Origin: RUG023 sp900315435
Lineage (GTDB): Bacteria; Spirochaetota; Spirochaetia; Sphaerochaetales; Sphaerochaetaceae
Direction: 5' to 3'
Length of the DNA stretch: 64,000 nt
NCBI GenBank assembly: GCA_902788205.1
Contig: CADAJJ010000007.1
Location: 1 to 64,000, forward strand
Shown: one piece after another, positions 14,911 through 24,735 of the stretch
Layout of the letters: each line of letters opens with the position of its first letter
Numbering within the stretch: the first letter of the stretch is position 1
Position numbers and translations under genes: made by a program
Notes under the pieces: generated by a model
The model's input: the letters and a program-made list of their open reading frames with translations, nothing else
Database searches by the model: none
What the model was told of the DNA's origin: nothing

Positions 14911-16458
14911 TCAGTCCTCGTCCATTTCCTTCACCCCGCGCACCAAGTCGATCACCGAACCGTCACGATAGGTGACAATGCCGACAATCTGGTCGGTGTA
15001 CTGGATGGGAAGCGGATGCCCGACGATCCGCTCCGCCTTGTGGCGAAGCTCCTGGATGTCCACCACGTGGATGCCGGCATCTATCAGGCGTTGCCGCAAT
15101 TCGGGACGGGATGGATTGACCGCCACACCCTGGTCGGTGACCACCACGTCCACCGTGCTGCCCGGAGTCACCTTGCAGTTCACCTTGTCCACCACGGTGG
15201 CGATACGGCCACGGGTGAGCGGACAGGTGATGATGGAGATGGCCGCGCCCGCCGCGGTGTCCTGGTGCCCGCCAATCGCACCGCGGATCACGCCGTCGGA
15301 GCCTACCAGTACGTTGACGTTGAAGGCAACGTCCACTTCCAGGGCGGAGAGGATGACGAAATCGAGCTGGTTGCAGGCGCTGCCCACGTTGTTGGGGCTG
15401 GCGTAGTAGGAAGCCGAAATCTGCTGGTGCATACGGTTGTTCTTCAGGGAGTTGGCGGCGTCCAGATCGAAAGACTGCACGTCAAGGATTTTCTTCACCA
15501 GACCTTCCTGGAAGAGCTCCACAATCTGACCGGTGATACCGCCAAGGGCGAAAGAGGCCCGGATGTTCTCCCGGAGCATCTTCTCCCTGAGGAAGCGGGC
15601 AACCGCGAGAGAGGCTCCTCCGCTGCCCATCTGGATGGAGAAGCCTTCCTTGAACAGACCAGAAGCCTCAATCACCTCGCTGGCCGTTTCCGCGATCATC
15701 AGTTCCTTCGGATTCTTCGTGTAGCGGGTCGCGCCGCTCATGATTCCCTGGCTGTCGCCGATGGCGTCGACCTTCACGATATAGTCGACGTCGTTCTCCG
15801 GGATACCGAAGGGAACGTTGGGATAGGGGACGATATTGTCGGTGATGATCACCACCTTGTCGGCATACTGGGCATCCATCTTGGCATAGCCGATTGAACC
15901 GCAGGTCACCCCCTTGTCGTTGTCGCGACTGTAACCGTTCGCGTTGCCGAACACGTCGCAAGACGGGGCGCCTAGGAAGGCGACGTCGATTTTCAGTTCG
16001 CCGGACTCGATGGCGGCGGCTCTTCCCCCATGGGAACGGAAGATGACCGGCGTTTCCATCAACCCATGGCTGATCGCCTCTCCCAGCCCACCCCTGATGC
16101 CGCTGGTCTCGATGCGGGAGACCACTCCGTTACGGATGTGCCCGATCAGCGGCTTGTGGATATCGATCAGGCTGGAAGCAGCCAGCGTCAGATGCTTGAT
16201 TCCCATCCTGGCAATCGTATCCATCACCATGTTCACCACGTAGTCCCCGTTGCGGAAATGGTGGTGGAAGCTGATGGTCATGCCGTCTTTCAGCCCGGAC
16301 AGGCGGATCGCCTCCTCCAGGCTGGGGACCACCTTGCTCCGTTTTGTCTCCTGCTCCGCGCGGGTCAGGTAACTCTTGTTGACACGGCTCTCGTCGAAGA
16401 TGCCGTGCAGCTCATCCTTGAACTCCTCGATGTGAGGAATGCGTTTCAATGATTCCAT
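14911..16458 (-). CDS. citF: Citrate lyase alpha subunit (citrate:acetyl-ACP transferase)
   Basis: A 515-residue CoA-transferase-like subunit that swaps acetyl for citrate on the CitD arm. Diagnostic stretches are FHHHFRNGDYVVNMVMD, FRSHGGRAAAIESGE, SIQMGSGGASLAVARFL and GAIGGHQDTAAGA. The length matches the family. AGGAGG is five bases before the ATG. It follows citE by 10 bases in the operon. Confidence 0.97.
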   Translation of the reverse strand: MESLKRIPHIEEFKDELHGIFDESRVNKSYLTRAEQETKRSKVVPSLEEAIRLSGLKDGMTISFHHHFRNGDYVVNMVMDTIARMGIKHLTLAASSLIDIHKPLIGHIRNGVVSRIETSGIRGGLGEAISHGLMETPVIFRSHGGRAAAIESGELKIDVAFLGAPSCDVFGNANGYSRDNDKGVTCGSIGYAKMDAQYADKVVIITDNIVPYPNVPFGIPENDVDYIVKVDAIGDSQGIMSGATRYTKNPKELMIAETASEVIEASGLFKEGFSIQMGSGGASLAVARFLREKMLRENIRASFALGGITGQIVELFQEGLVKKILDVQSFDLDAANSLKNNRMHQQISASYYASPNNVGSACNQLDFVILSALEVDVAFNVNVLVGSDGVIRGAIGGHQDTAAGAAISIITCPLTRGRIATVVDKVNCKVTPGSTVDVVVTDQGVAVNPSRPELRQRLIDAGIHVVDIQELRHKAERIVGHPLPIQYTDQIVGIVTYRDGSVIDLVRGVKEMDED

Positions 16459-16468
16459 GTTTTCCTCC

Positions 16469-17356
16469 TCACTTCAGCACTTTGGCCGCCTTGGCGAGCT
16501 TCAGCGTCCGCTCGGCGCGCAGCACGATCGGGCGGTCGACCATCTTCCCCTTCAGGCTGATGACGCCACTGCCCTTCTTGTGGGCTTCCTCGATGGCCGC
16601 CATCACCGCCTGGGCCTTCTCGATCTCCTTCGCCGTCGGGGTGAAAATCTCCACAACCGGAGCTATCTGACGCGGGTTGATGATCGACTTGCCATCGAAG
16701 CCCAACTGCTTGATCAGCGTCACCTCCTTGCGGAAGCCCTCCTCGTTGTTGACATCCGAGTAGACGGTGTCCAATGCGGCGATTCCGGCAGCCCGGGCGG
16801 CATGCAGGATCATCGAACGGGCGAAAAACAACTCGGTTCCCTCGGGAGAGCGGGTGGTCTTCATGTCGGTCACATAGTCCTCGGCTCCGAGGGCGATGCC
16901 GATCAGGCGATTGCTCGCCACCGCGATAGCCGGGGCATTCAGCACCCCTTTGGCGCTCTCGATGGCGGCCATCAGGCCGGTAGTCCCCACTTTGAGCCCG
17001 ATTTCCTTCTCGATCCGGGTCACCTGCTCGTCGCAGAAGACGATATCCTCAGGTTTCTCGGTCTTCGGAAGCCGGATGACATCCACATGGGCGCGCACCA
17101 TGGCTTCAAGGTCTGCGATACCGACAGGAGTGTCCAGCGCATTGACCCTCACCACTTTTTCCTTCATGCCGTAGTCCACCGTGGTCAGGGCGTGGAAGAC
17201 CAGACTTCTGGCTGCATCCTTCTCGAAGGGAGAGACGCTGTCCTCCAAGTCGAACATGATGCTGTCACAACCGTATATGTAGGCGTCTTTGATCATGGCC
17301 GGGTTGTTTCCCGGGATGAACATCATGGTTCTTCTCAGCCTTTCGTGGTCAACCAT
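16469..17356 (-). CDS. citE: Citrate lyase beta subunit (citryl-ACP lyase)
   Basis: A 295-residue TIM-barrel lyase that splits citryl-ACP into acetyl-ACP and oxaloacetate. The start MVDHERLRRTMMFIPGNNP is that of the HpcH/CitE family; IMFDLEDSVSPFEKD (metal/Mg site), VIRLPKTE and ALGAEDYVTDM follow. GGGAGG lies six bases before the ATG at 17356, and that ATG comes just after the citD stop; an in-frame extension further upstream would overlap citD and is rejected. Confidence 0.97.
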   Translation of the reverse strand: MVDHERLRRTMMFIPGNNPAMIKDAYIYGCDSIMFDLEDSVSPFEKDAARSLVFHALTTVDYGMKEKVVRVNALDTPVGIADLEAMVRAHVDVIRLPKTEKPEDIVFCDEQVTRIEKEIGLKVGTTGLMAAIESAKGVLNAPAIAVASNRLIGIALGAEDYVTDMKTTRSPEGTELFFARSMILHAARAAGIAALDTVYSDVNNEEGFRKEVTLIKQLGFDGKSIINPRQIAPVVEIFTPTAKEIEKAQAVMAAIEEAHKKGSGVISLKGKMVDRPIVLRAERTLKLAKAAKVLK

Positions 17357-17357
17357 C

Positions 17358-17648
17358 TCATGCCTCCCACTTGTAATCGGTGCTCTCGGCCGCACGATAG
17401 AGCGCCGTCTCGGTCCTCGCCTTGATGACACAGTCCAAGGCTCCCTGGTCCACCGCGGTAATCTCCGCGTCATCGATTCCCAGCCTCTTGGCACAGGAGG
17501 TGATCACCTCCTTGATCTGGGGGCCGAACTGCATGGCCACCGAACTGGTCAGATGGATGTGGATCCCTTTTTCAGAAGAGGGTGCCACCGTGACCATGAT
17601 GTCGCTGGACTCCAGCGTCCCCGCCGTTGCGGTCTTCTTGATTTCCAT
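17358..17648 (-). CDS. citD: Citrate lyase acyl carrier protein (gamma subunit)
   Basis: A 96-residue carrier protein. Ser14 in AGTLESSD is the conserved attachment site of the 2'-(5''-triphosphoribosyl)-3'-dephospho-CoA group, added by CitX with the precursor from CitG. AGGAGG is five bases before the ATG. It lies between tctA (10 bases upstream) and citE, giving the order tctA-citD-citE-citF. Confidence 0.96.
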   Translation of the reverse strand: MEIKKTATAGTLESSDIMVTVAPSSEKGIHIHLTSSVAMQFGPQIKEVITSCAKRLGIDDAEITAVDQGALDCVIKARTETALYRAAESTDYKWEA

Positions 17649-17658
17649 ATACACCTCC

Positions 17659-19158
17659 TCAGGCTTTCGCCTTGTTCCTGGCCGACATCGCCTTTTGCAC
17701 ATAGGGCAACAGGACCGAACCAATCGTGAGCAGGATCAGGACGATGCAAAGCGGACTTCCCACCAAGAACTTGCACGAACCGTTGGAAAGCGTGAACGCC
17801 CGCCTGAAGCTCTGTTCCATACTATTGCCGACGATTACCGCCAAAACAAGAGGCGAGGTCGGATAATCCGCCTTTACCAGGAAATATCCTGCGATACCGA
17901 AAACCAGCAGCAGGTAGAACGACGCGACGCTGTTGGCGATGGCATAGGTTCCGATAAAGGTCAGCCCGAGCACCACCGGATAGAGGATGCGGGGAGGAAC
18001 GGCAAGCACCCGGACCAGAATGCCGGCAAGCGGCAGGTTGATGATGGCGAGAATGATGTTGCCGATGAACATGGACGCGATCAACCCCCAGACGATATCG
18101 CCTTGGTTCTGGAAGAGCTTGGGTCCGGGCTGCAGGCCGAGCATGAGCAATGCACCCATCATGACCGCAGTCGTCCCCGAGCCGGGAACCCCGAGCGCCA
18201 GCATCGGAATCAGCGCTCCGACACTCGCCGCGTTGTTTGCGGCTTCCGGAGCGGCAAGCCCTTCGATAGCTCCATTGCCGAACTCATCCTTGTACGGAGA
18301 GAACTGCTTGGCGGTATTGTACGCCATCAAGCTCGCAATGGTACCACCGGCACCGGGGAGCACTCCGACAAAGAAGCCCAGCGGAGTCGAGCGCAGGATA
18401 TGCTTCCAGGAACGTCTCCAGTCCTCACGGGTGATCCAGATACGCCCGAAATGGGTCTGCATCTGTTTCTTGCCGTCGCGGATCGAGCGGAAACTCTTGA
18501 GCACCTCACCGAATGCGAATACGGCGATGATGACAATCAGGAAATCGATACCTCCCTGCAACTCCAGGATTCCAAAGGTAAAGCGGGAGACCCCACTCTG
18601 CATGTCGATGCCGATGGTCGCGATCATCAGGCCGATGATCATCGACAGAAAACCCTTGCGCATGCTTCCCTCGGTCATGGCGGCGGTGGCAACCAAGGCG
18701 AAGACGTACAGCAGGAAGTACTCGCCAGGACCGAACTTCAGCGCGAAGCGCGAGACCGGGATGGCGGTAAAGGCGATCAGGACCGTGCTGATCGTGCCCC
18801 CGATGAAACTGGCGATGGCGCTGATGGCCAGGGCCCGTTCGGCTCCCCCGTTCATGGCCATCGGGTACCCGTCAAAGGTCGCGGCGATGGCGGCTCCGTC
18901 ACCTGGCGTGTTGATCAGGATCGAGGCGCGGGAACCACCATACATGGCCCCATAGTAGACGCCGCACATGGTGATCAGCGCCGCTACCGGACCCATGGTA
19001 AAGGTCAGAGGAAGCAAGACGGCGACACCGGTGGCCGGCCCGAGTCCGGGCAACATGCCGATGATGGTGCCGAGCACCCCTCCGATGGTCACCCACAGAA
19101 TATTGATTGGTTGCCCTGCGATGGTGAACCCATGCATGAGCATGTGCAAACTACCCAT
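17659..19158 (-). CDS. tctA: Tripartite tricarboxylate transporter, large membrane subunit
   Basis: A 499-residue inner-membrane protein with about twelve hydrophobic segments. The N-terminal GMLPGLGPATGVAVLLPLTF and the later related GVLPGAGGTIASLMAY are the repeated TctA signatures. With TctB and the periplasmic TctC it takes up citrate or related acids, driven by an ion gradient. Its place directly before citDEF makes citrate the likely substrate. GGAGG is five bases before the ATG. Confidence 0.95.
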   Translation of the reverse strand: MGSLHMLMHGFTIAGQPINILWVTIGGVLGTIIGMLPGLGPATGVAVLLPLTFTMGPVAALITMCGVYYGAMYGGSRASILINTPGDGAAIAATFDGYPMAMNGGAERALAISAIASFIGGTISTVLIAFTAIPVSRFALKFGPGEYFLLYVFALVATAAMTEGSMRKGFLSMIIGLMIATIGIDMQSGVSRFTFGILELQGGIDFLIVIIAVFAFGEVLKSFRSIRDGKKQMQTHFGRIWITREDWRRSWKHILRSTPLGFFVGVLPGAGGTIASLMAYNTAKQFSPYKDEFGNGAIEGLAAPEAANNAASVGALIPMLALGVPGSGTTAVMMGALLMLGLQPGPKLFQNQGDIVWGLIASMFIGNIILAIINLPLAGILVRVLAVPPRILYPVVLGLTFIGTYAIANSVASFYLLLVFGIAGYFLVKADYPTSPLVLAVIVGNSMEQSFRRAFTLSNGSCKFLVGSPLCIVLILLTIGSVLLPYVQKAMSARNKAKA

Positions 19159-19168
19159 ATGTTCCTCC

Positions 19169-19654
19169 TCAAATGAATCCCAAGAATGACGCGGGCAGGA
19201 AAATGCCGAGGCCGTAATCGAACAGCAGATACACGACGACAGCGAACACCACGGCGATCAGCAACGAGTTCCTCCAGGTTTTCCAACCACGGAAGACCAT
19301 CAGCTGCGCCTCCAGGAAAATGATGGTCGAGAAGACATATCCGATCCGGTTGAAGAGAAGCGCATAGACGATGCTGTTGAGGGCGGTCAGGACGATGGAG
19401 AACTCCGCTTTTCCAAACTGGTTCCTGAACTCCGCCATCGCGTTCGCTTTCCCTTCCTTGTCGCGAGGAAACTTCTGGATCTCCGAAACGAGGAGGGAGA
19501 TCCCAATCACCAACAACGAGACACTCAGGATCATCGGGAATACTTTTGGCGCAATGGGATTGCCGATTTTTGCCGCAGGAAGCAGGAAGGTGGCGATCGT
19601 ATAGCACACGCCGACCAGCGTGACGATTGCCGTCACGATCAAAGAGAAATACAT
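19169..19654 (-). CDS. tctB: Tripartite tricarboxylate transporter, small membrane subunit
   Basis: A 161-residue protein with four predicted membrane segments, one at the N-terminus and three in the C-terminal half, separated by a charged loop (FPRDKEGKANAMAEF). This is the build of TctB, which pairs with TctA. It stands between tctC and tctA in the usual order, 10 bases before tctA. Confidence 0.9.
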   Translation of the reverse strand: MYFSLIVTAIVTLVGVCYTIATFLLPAAKIGNPIAPKVFPMILSVSLLVIGISLLVSEIQKFPRDKEGKANAMAEFRNQFGKAEFSIVLTALNSIVYALLFNRIGYVFSTIIFLEAQLMVFRGWKTWRNSLLIAVVFAVVVYLLFDYGLGIFLPASFLGFI

Positions 19655-19672
19655 GGTACCTCCGAAATGATT

Positions 19673-19697
19673 CCCCGGCCGGGAATCCGGGCCGGGG
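19673..19697 (-). promoter_or_regulatory. Intercistronic hairpin between tctC and tctB
   Basis: An 8-bp perfect GC stem (CCCCGGCC/GGCCGGGG) in the 59-base gap after tctC. No long T run follows it, so it probably protects the 3' end of the tctC message or partly attenuates rather than fully terminating. Confidence 0.55.
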
Positions 19698-19713
19698 TCC
19701 GGGAAAAGAAACC

Positions 19714-20718
19714 TCAGATCATGCCGATCTTGGTCAGGATGTCCTTGTAGGAATTCTCCGTCTCGACCAGGAATTGCTCGAACTCTGGCTTGTCAAGGTA
19801 GACATCGTCCCAGCCGTACTGCTTTTCCATGTCCTTCCATTCCTGGGTCTGGACCATCTTCTTCAACGTGTCACGCCAATAAGCTACCGCGTAGTCGGGC
19901 ATGTCAGGACTGCCGAAGAGACCTCTCCAGTTCTGGAAGGTGACATCGATCCCCTCTTCCTTGCAGGTCGGGATGTCATGTTGCGCACCTTCTCCGACAC
20001 GATGGTCGGCGGTCTGCGCCAGACACTTCAGGTCTCCGGACTGGACCAGACCCATCACATCGGCAAGACTGGTGGAGAAAAGGTCGATATGGCCTCCCAT
20101 CACCTGGGTCGCTCCATCGTCATCAAACGCGACGTAGTCGATCTTGTCCAGGTTCTTGACACCTGCCGAATCCGCGACAATCAGGAACTGCACGTGGTCC
20201 ATGGAACCGGCTGCGCTGGTACCACCGATCTTGACTGCCTTCGGATTCTTCTTCAGAGCGTCCATGACGTCGTTGATCGTCTGGTAGGGACTGTCGGCCC
20301 TGACGACGAACGCGGCGTAATCCGCGATCAGTCTTGCCAACGGCGTGGTGTTGCGCCAGCCATAGGGACTGGTACCGTTCAAGTTGAAGAAGATGATTGG
20401 TGGCGAATAGACGGTGATGGTCTTGTCGTCCCCCTTCTTGGTCTGCAAGGTGCCGAGATGGACCGCGCCACCAGCTCCCGGGGCATTGCGCACCGGCATC
20501 GAAGCGTTGACCAGTTTGGTGTCTCCCAACACCTTCGCGACGGTACGGATGGTCAGGTCCCATCCACCACCAGCTCCCGCAGGAGCGACAAAATCAAAAT
20601 TTCCATTCGGGTACTTCGGGGCCGCCTTGGCGCCTCCCGTCCTCTCGTTCGCGCCAGCAGCGAAGAGCGACATGGCCGCAAGCATGCATGTTGCCAACAA
20701 AGCACATCTTTTCTTCAT
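19714..20718 (-). CDS. tctC: Tripartite tricarboxylate transporter, periplasmic binding protein
   Basis: A 334-residue secreted protein with a signal peptide (MKKRCALLATCMLAAMSLFA), followed by the Bug/TctC fold: FVAPAGAGGGWDLTIRTVA, where family members hold the carboxylate, then the second lobe (IGGTSAAGSMDHVQ). GGAGG precedes the ATG. It is the first transporter gene, 96 bases after the sensor-kinase gene in the same direction. Citrate is the likely ligand by context. Confidence 0.93.
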   Translation of the reverse strand: MKKRCALLATCMLAAMSLFAAGANERTGGAKAAPKYPNGNFDFVAPAGAGGGWDLTIRTVAKVLGDTKLVNASMPVRNAPGAGGAVHLGTLQTKKGDDKTITVYSPPIIFFNLNGTSPYGWRNTTPLARLIADYAAFVVRADSPYQTINDVMDALKKNPKAVKIGGTSAAGSMDHVQFLIVADSAGVKNLDKIDYVAFDDDGATQVMGGHIDLFSTSLADVMGLVQSGDLKCLAQTADHRVGEGAQHDIPTCKEEGIDVTFQNWRGLFGSPDMPDYAVAYWRDTLKKMVQTQEWKDMEKQYGWDDVYLDKPEFEQFLVETENSYKDILTKIGMI

Positions 20719-20814
20719 CTGAAGAATCCTCCTTTTCCACGGATCTCCTGTCCGTGTATGTTCAGTGTAGGAAGAGAATCCTTAACAGCCTTCCAACAAA
20801 AACCTTACGAGTCA

Positions 20815-23007
20815 TTAATATTTGCGGACATCAGCCACCTCCATGGCGAGTTCCTCGACGGTGAAGGGCTTGAAGATATAGCCATCCAGGATGCCGCTGG
20901 AAAGCGAGTCCAGAACCTCCTTCTCCATCCCCGACGAGACCAGGACGATAGTCTGCATAGGCCAGAGTTGCCTTGCCTTCATCGTCAACACGGTCCATGA
21001 AATATCGCTCACCGAGGCGTCTACCACCAATACCTCGTAGGAATGGTGGCGCAGCTGTCCCATCGCGTCCTTCCCGCTTTGCGAGATCGTCACATGGAAC
21101 TGCCGCTTGGAGAGCCCCTTGCGGTACAGGTCCACGGTCGAGGGGTCAGGGTCGACCACCAGCACGTCCACGCTCGGCATCTCGGTGATACCGGCGATTT
21201 CCGTCCGCTCCTCCACTTTCCGCTCTTCGCTTCGGGGAAGCAGCACGCTGAACGTGGAGCCCTTTCCCGGTTCGGAATCGACCAGGATCAGCCCATGGTG
21301 GGCGACGACGATATGGTCGGAAACCATCAATCCCAGTCCGTTGCCTCCCTTCTTCTCCTTGGTGGTGAAGAACGGCTCGAAGATCTTTCCTTTGGTCGCC
21401 TCGTCCATGCCGCACCCATCATCGCTGATCCTGATGGCGATGAACTCGTCAGCCAGGGAATCGGCCCGCTCAGGCAGCTGTTCCGCGGGAACGAAGTCAA
21501 CCGTCATGCGGATGTGTCCCTCTTTCTTGCCGATGGCGTCGATGGCATTGAGGATGATGTTGAGCACCACCTGCGAAATCTGTGTGGTGTTGCAGAACAC
21601 CGTCGCCTCGCGTTCCGGCATCGTGCTGGAAAAACGGATGGATGGCGGCATCAGCCCCTTGGCCAGCTTGGTAATCTGGACTACCAGCCGCTTGAGCTCG
21701 ACCGGCTTGAACGGTTCCGAGTTCTTCCGTCCGAACGAGGAAATCTGATGGATCACGTCGCGGGCCTTCTCGCTGGCGGTGAAGATCTCCTTCACCTCGT
21801 CGTATTCGGGATCCTCTGGCCTCTTCTGCTCAAGCAGCATCCCCGAGTAGCCCATGATCGGAGTCAGCAGATTGTTGAACTCGTGGGCGATGCCGCAGGT
21901 CAGCATGCCTATGATCTCCAGCCTCTGCTGCTGGTTCTTCTGCCTGGCCATCTCGTTCACGTAGGTCAGCGACCGGTTCAGCTCCCTGAGATAGGTGTTC
22001 TCCTTTTCCATCATCACCCGCTTTCTGCCCGCCATCACCTGATGGAACCAGAGACCGAGGGCAATCGTGCAGATGGCGAGGGCGAGGATGGTGATGCCGA
22101 ACAGGGAACTGCCGATATAGGTGATGAACTGCTGGTAGTCCACCACCATGCTGATGATGAAGTTTCCCGAACCCGCCACCGACTTGGCGAAGACCACTTG
22201 CTTGCGGGTCGGCCTGGAATCCTGGTCGTCGAACCAGTACCCCACGTAGGTATCCCTTCCCGCTTTCTTGTCCGTCGACTGCTCCCGCTCCACAATTTCC
22301 AGCATCGGAGAGACGTCCACATCATGCTGCCTTCCCAGCTCCTCATAGGCATCGTGTGCCGAAAGCCCCACCAAGGCGGGATTGCGGCTCATCACGATCA
22401 AGCCGTCGCTGGTCTTCATCAGCAAATCATCCGAGTCTGCGAGCTTGACCATCTGCAACACCTTGTCATAGAGCAGGTCCAGGCTGATCATCGCCGTGAC
22501 CCGGTAGCCGTGGGGATTGGTCACCGTGATACCGAGCGAGGTCTCGTTTTTGCGGGCTGTCCGATAGACACGGAAGACCGCATATTCGTCACTGCTGACG
22601 AGGGCAAGGGGCACATACTCCTTGCGCCGGAGGGACCAGATGTTGTCTTCCAGATTGTCGCTGGGAGAAATCAGCATGTTGTCGATCACTTGGGCGTAGT
22701 AGACGCAGAACTGCAGGGAGATGCGGTTCAACGGCCAGGAGAGTCCCTCGTCGGTGTACTTGCCAAGGGCTGTGTCGAAGTCGGCCGAAGAGGCGAAAAG
22801 CAAAAGCGCCTGCTCCGACTGGCTGGTCACGTTCTCCACGTTGAGAGCGATGCCGCGGACCACCGAGGCGTAGTTGTCCACCTGTTCCTTCATCAACTTC
22901 TGGGAAAAGGAGCGGATGGTGAAAAGGAGGGCGACGGCCAAGGCCACCATCGCCCCCAGTCCGACCAACGCCCTCGCTACCAGTTTCGATACCCCATCGC
23001 GCCTCAT
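20815..23007 (-). CDS. Hybrid sensor histidine kinase with C-terminal receiver domain
   Basis: A 730-residue membrane sensor. Membrane helices lie near residues 10-30 and 300-320, enclosing a roughly 270-residue outer sensing domain of Cache-like build. The kinase core shows the H-box CGIAHEFNNLLTPIMG, N-box VVLNIILNAIDAIG, DDGCGMDEAT and GNGLGL. Residues about 610-730 form a receiver domain (VLVVDPDPS, phospho-acceptor within VLVVDASVSD, Lys in FKPFT). It lies directly upstream of tctC and divergent from a response regulator, so it probably senses citrate or another acid and controls the operon. Start choice: ATG at 23007 with CGGAG before it, not the in-frame TTG two codons earlier. Confidence 0.92.
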   Translation of the reverse strand: MRRDGVSKLVARALVGLGAMVALAVALLFTIRSFSQKLMKEQVDNYASVVRGIALNVENVTSQSEQALLLFASSADFDTALGKYTDEGLSWPLNRISLQFCVYYAQVIDNMLISPSDNLEDNIWSLRRKEYVPLALVSSDEYAVFRVYRTARKNETSLGITVTNPHGYRVTAMISLDLLYDKVLQMVKLADSDDLLMKTSDGLIVMSRNPALVGLSAHDAYEELGRQHDVDVSPMLEIVEREQSTDKKAGRDTYVGYWFDDQDSRPTRKQVVFAKSVAGSGNFIISMVVDYQQFITYIGSSLFGITILALAICTIALGLWFHQVMAGRKRVMMEKENTYLRELNRSLTYVNEMARQKNQQQRLEIIGMLTCGIAHEFNNLLTPIMGYSGMLLEQKRPEDPEYDEVKEIFTASEKARDVIHQISSFGRKNSEPFKPVELKRLVVQITKLAKGLMPPSIRFSSTMPEREATVFCNTTQISQVVLNIILNAIDAIGKKEGHIRMTVDFVPAEQLPERADSLADEFIAIRISDDGCGMDEATKGKIFEPFFTTKEKKGGNGLGLMVSDHIVVAHHGLILVDSEPGKGSTFSVLLPRSEERKVEERTEIAGITEMPSVDVLVVDPDPSTVDLYRKGLSKRQFHVTISQSGKDAMGQLRHHSYEVLVVDASVSDISWTVLTMKARQLWPMQTIVLVSSGMEKEVLDSLSSGILDGYIFKPFTVEELAMEVADVRKY

Positions 23008-23063
23008 GACCAACTCCGATACTTTTTACAAATCCTCAAAACCATGGTACTCTTGTTTTCACC

Positions 23064-23777
23064 ATGTGGGGAACTGAATCGACAACGGATTTGCAACGCG
23101 TTTTGATTGTCGATGACGATGAGGCTGTACGGAAAGTACTGGGAAAAGTCGTGGCAAGCAGGGGTATGGAGCCCTGTTATGCCTCTGACGGAAACCAAGC
23201 CCTCTCGCTCATCCTCGCCTCCCCCTGCGCCTATCAAGTCATCCTGCTGGATATCATGCTGGGGGAACCCGACGGCTTTTCCGTACTCAGACACATCCGC
23301 CAGCACCACATCTACGTCCCGGTGATGATCATTTCCAGCCGCATCGAGGATGTCGATACCCTCTACGGACTCGGGTTGGGTGCTGACGACTACATCACCA
23401 AGCCCTTCAACCCCGTGGTGCTCGGAGCCAAGATCCAGGCGCTGATCCGCCGCTCCCAGCTTTCCTCCCCTGCCACCCGCCAGTTGCTCGAGGCAGGATC
23501 CTTCCGGCTGGACACCCACCATAAGCGGTTCTTCCGGGGCGGGAAGGAGCAGTTTCTTTCCGGCAAGGAGTTCGCGCTGATGCAACTGTTCATGGAACAT
23601 CCCCGACAAGTCTTCTCGAAAGAGGACCTTTACCGGAATGTCTGGGGCGATATCGCCGTCGACGACAACACCATCATGGTCTATATCAACCGTCTCCGCG
23701 CGAAAATCGAGGCGAACCCCAAAACGCCCACCCATCTCGTCACCGTCTGGGGAGTGGGCTACTCGTTCGAGCCCTGA
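23064..23777 (+). CDS. OmpR/PhoB-family response regulator
   Basis: A 237-residue regulator. Receiver domain at residues 10-125: acidic pair in LIVDDDEAV, phospho-acceptor Asp in VILLDIML, and KPFNP with the conserved Lys. A winged-helix DNA-binding domain at 140-235 ends in TVWGVGYSFEP. It is divergent from the hybrid kinase, 56 bases away, and is its probable partner. No Shine-Dalgarno sequence is seen; TTTACA, 17 bases and TACTCT end ten bases before the ATG, so the leader is very short. Its last 38 bases overlap the convergent citC gene. Confidence 0.93.
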   Translation: MWGTESTTDLQRVLIVDDDEAVRKVLGKVVASRGMEPCYASDGNQALSLILASPCAYQVILLDIMLGEPDGFSVLRHIRQHHIYVPVMIISSRIEDVDTLYGLGLGADDYITKPFNPVVLGAKIQALIRRSQLSSPATRQLLEAGSFRLDTHHKRFFRGGKEQFLSGKEFALMQLFMEHPRQVFSKEDLYRNVWGDIAVDDNTIMVYINRLRAKIEANPKTPTHLVTVWGVGYSFEP

Positions 23778-24729
23778 CCAGGTAGGGACGTGTCGTGTCC
23801 GGCACCAAAACCGCCGCCTCCCTGACTTTTCCCTGCCCGAGATATGCCCGCACCCTGCTGGCGCTGACGGGTTTTCCTTCCACGACAAGCCGGGGAATCT
23901 CCACCACTTCCACACCCCTGGAAGGCAAGGCCTCTTTGAGCGCCTTGTTGTAGGCCGAGGTCACCAGGTCTTCGGGCTCCGTCCCGACAAACCGGACCTT
24001 GATGCCGAGAGCAGGGACTACCTTGTCCAGGAAGATGGCGATATCCAGCTCGGCTTGCGCGCCGGTGGCGCCATCCTTCAGGAAATAGGTGGGAAACGTC
24101 GCCGGAGAAACCAGGTACTCCTCGCTTGCATGGACAAAGACATTCCCCACATCCTCGCAACCTGACGTGACCATGGAGAGGCGTTCCGCGCTCGTCCAAG
24201 GACCGCCAGGGGTGGAAAGGACGAACAGGTGCAGGGCGTCGCACCTCCTGCTCGCCTGCTCGACCAGGTAGCGATGTCCAAGGGTAAACGGATTGGCATG
24301 CATTACGATTGCCCCGACCCTTCCCGTCCGTGGTCCCTCTAGGGCGGCAAGATAGGAAGACAGCCCGTCCTTACGGTTTTCCAACAAGGCCATGCGGGAA
24401 GTCTCGGCAATCAAGAAGAATCCAAAGGGACGGAAAAGGACGACGTTGCCGGGCTTGGTGACAAGGAACAGGCGGGAAATGCCGGCGGCAATGGCCTCGG
24501 TGGCCAGCGGAGTCAGCAACATGCCTACCAGCCCCTGCCCTTGGTAGGAAGGGTTGATGGCGAACCATTTGAGCACGTTGTCCTTGCGGCTCGCCGTACC
24601 GACTGCCATATCCCCGTCGTACAGGAGCACCGACCTGGTGACATCCCCGTCAACCGCCAGCCCTGCCTGGGCCAGCAACCCGTCACGCACATCTCTGTCT
24701 CGGGCGGTAGAAACCCATGCGATATCCAT
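23740..24729 (-). CDS. citC: [Citrate [pro-3S]-lyase] ligase
   Basis: A 329-residue enzyme that acetylates the thiol of the CitD arm with acetate and ATP, switching citrate lyase on. The N-terminal part is GNAT-like (FAINPSYQGQGLVGMLL), and residues about 125-300 form a nucleotidyltransferase fold with the NPFTLGHRYL motif. The start MDIAWVST lies six bases after a -10 box with no ribosome site; a longer frame to 24795 would start upstream of that promoter and is rejected. It is separate from the rest of the cit genes and convergent with the regulator gene. Confidence 0.94.
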   Translation of the reverse strand: MDIAWVSTARDRDVRDGLLAQAGLAVDGDVTRSVLLYDGDMAVGTASRKDNVLKWFAINPSYQGQGLVGMLLTPLATEAIAAGISRLFLVTKPGNVVLFRPFGFFLIAETSRMALLENRKDGLSSYLAALEGPRTGRVGAIVMHANPFTLGHRYLVEQASRRCDALHLFVLSTPGGPWTSAERLSMVTSGCEDVGNVFVHASEEYLVSPATFPTYFLKDGATGAQAELDIAIFLDKVVPALGIKVRFVGTEPEDLVTSAYNKALKEALPSRGVEVVEIPRLVVEGKPVSASRVRAYLGQGKVREAAVLVPDTTRPYLVRARTSSPLPRR

Positions 24730-24735
24730 ATCCAA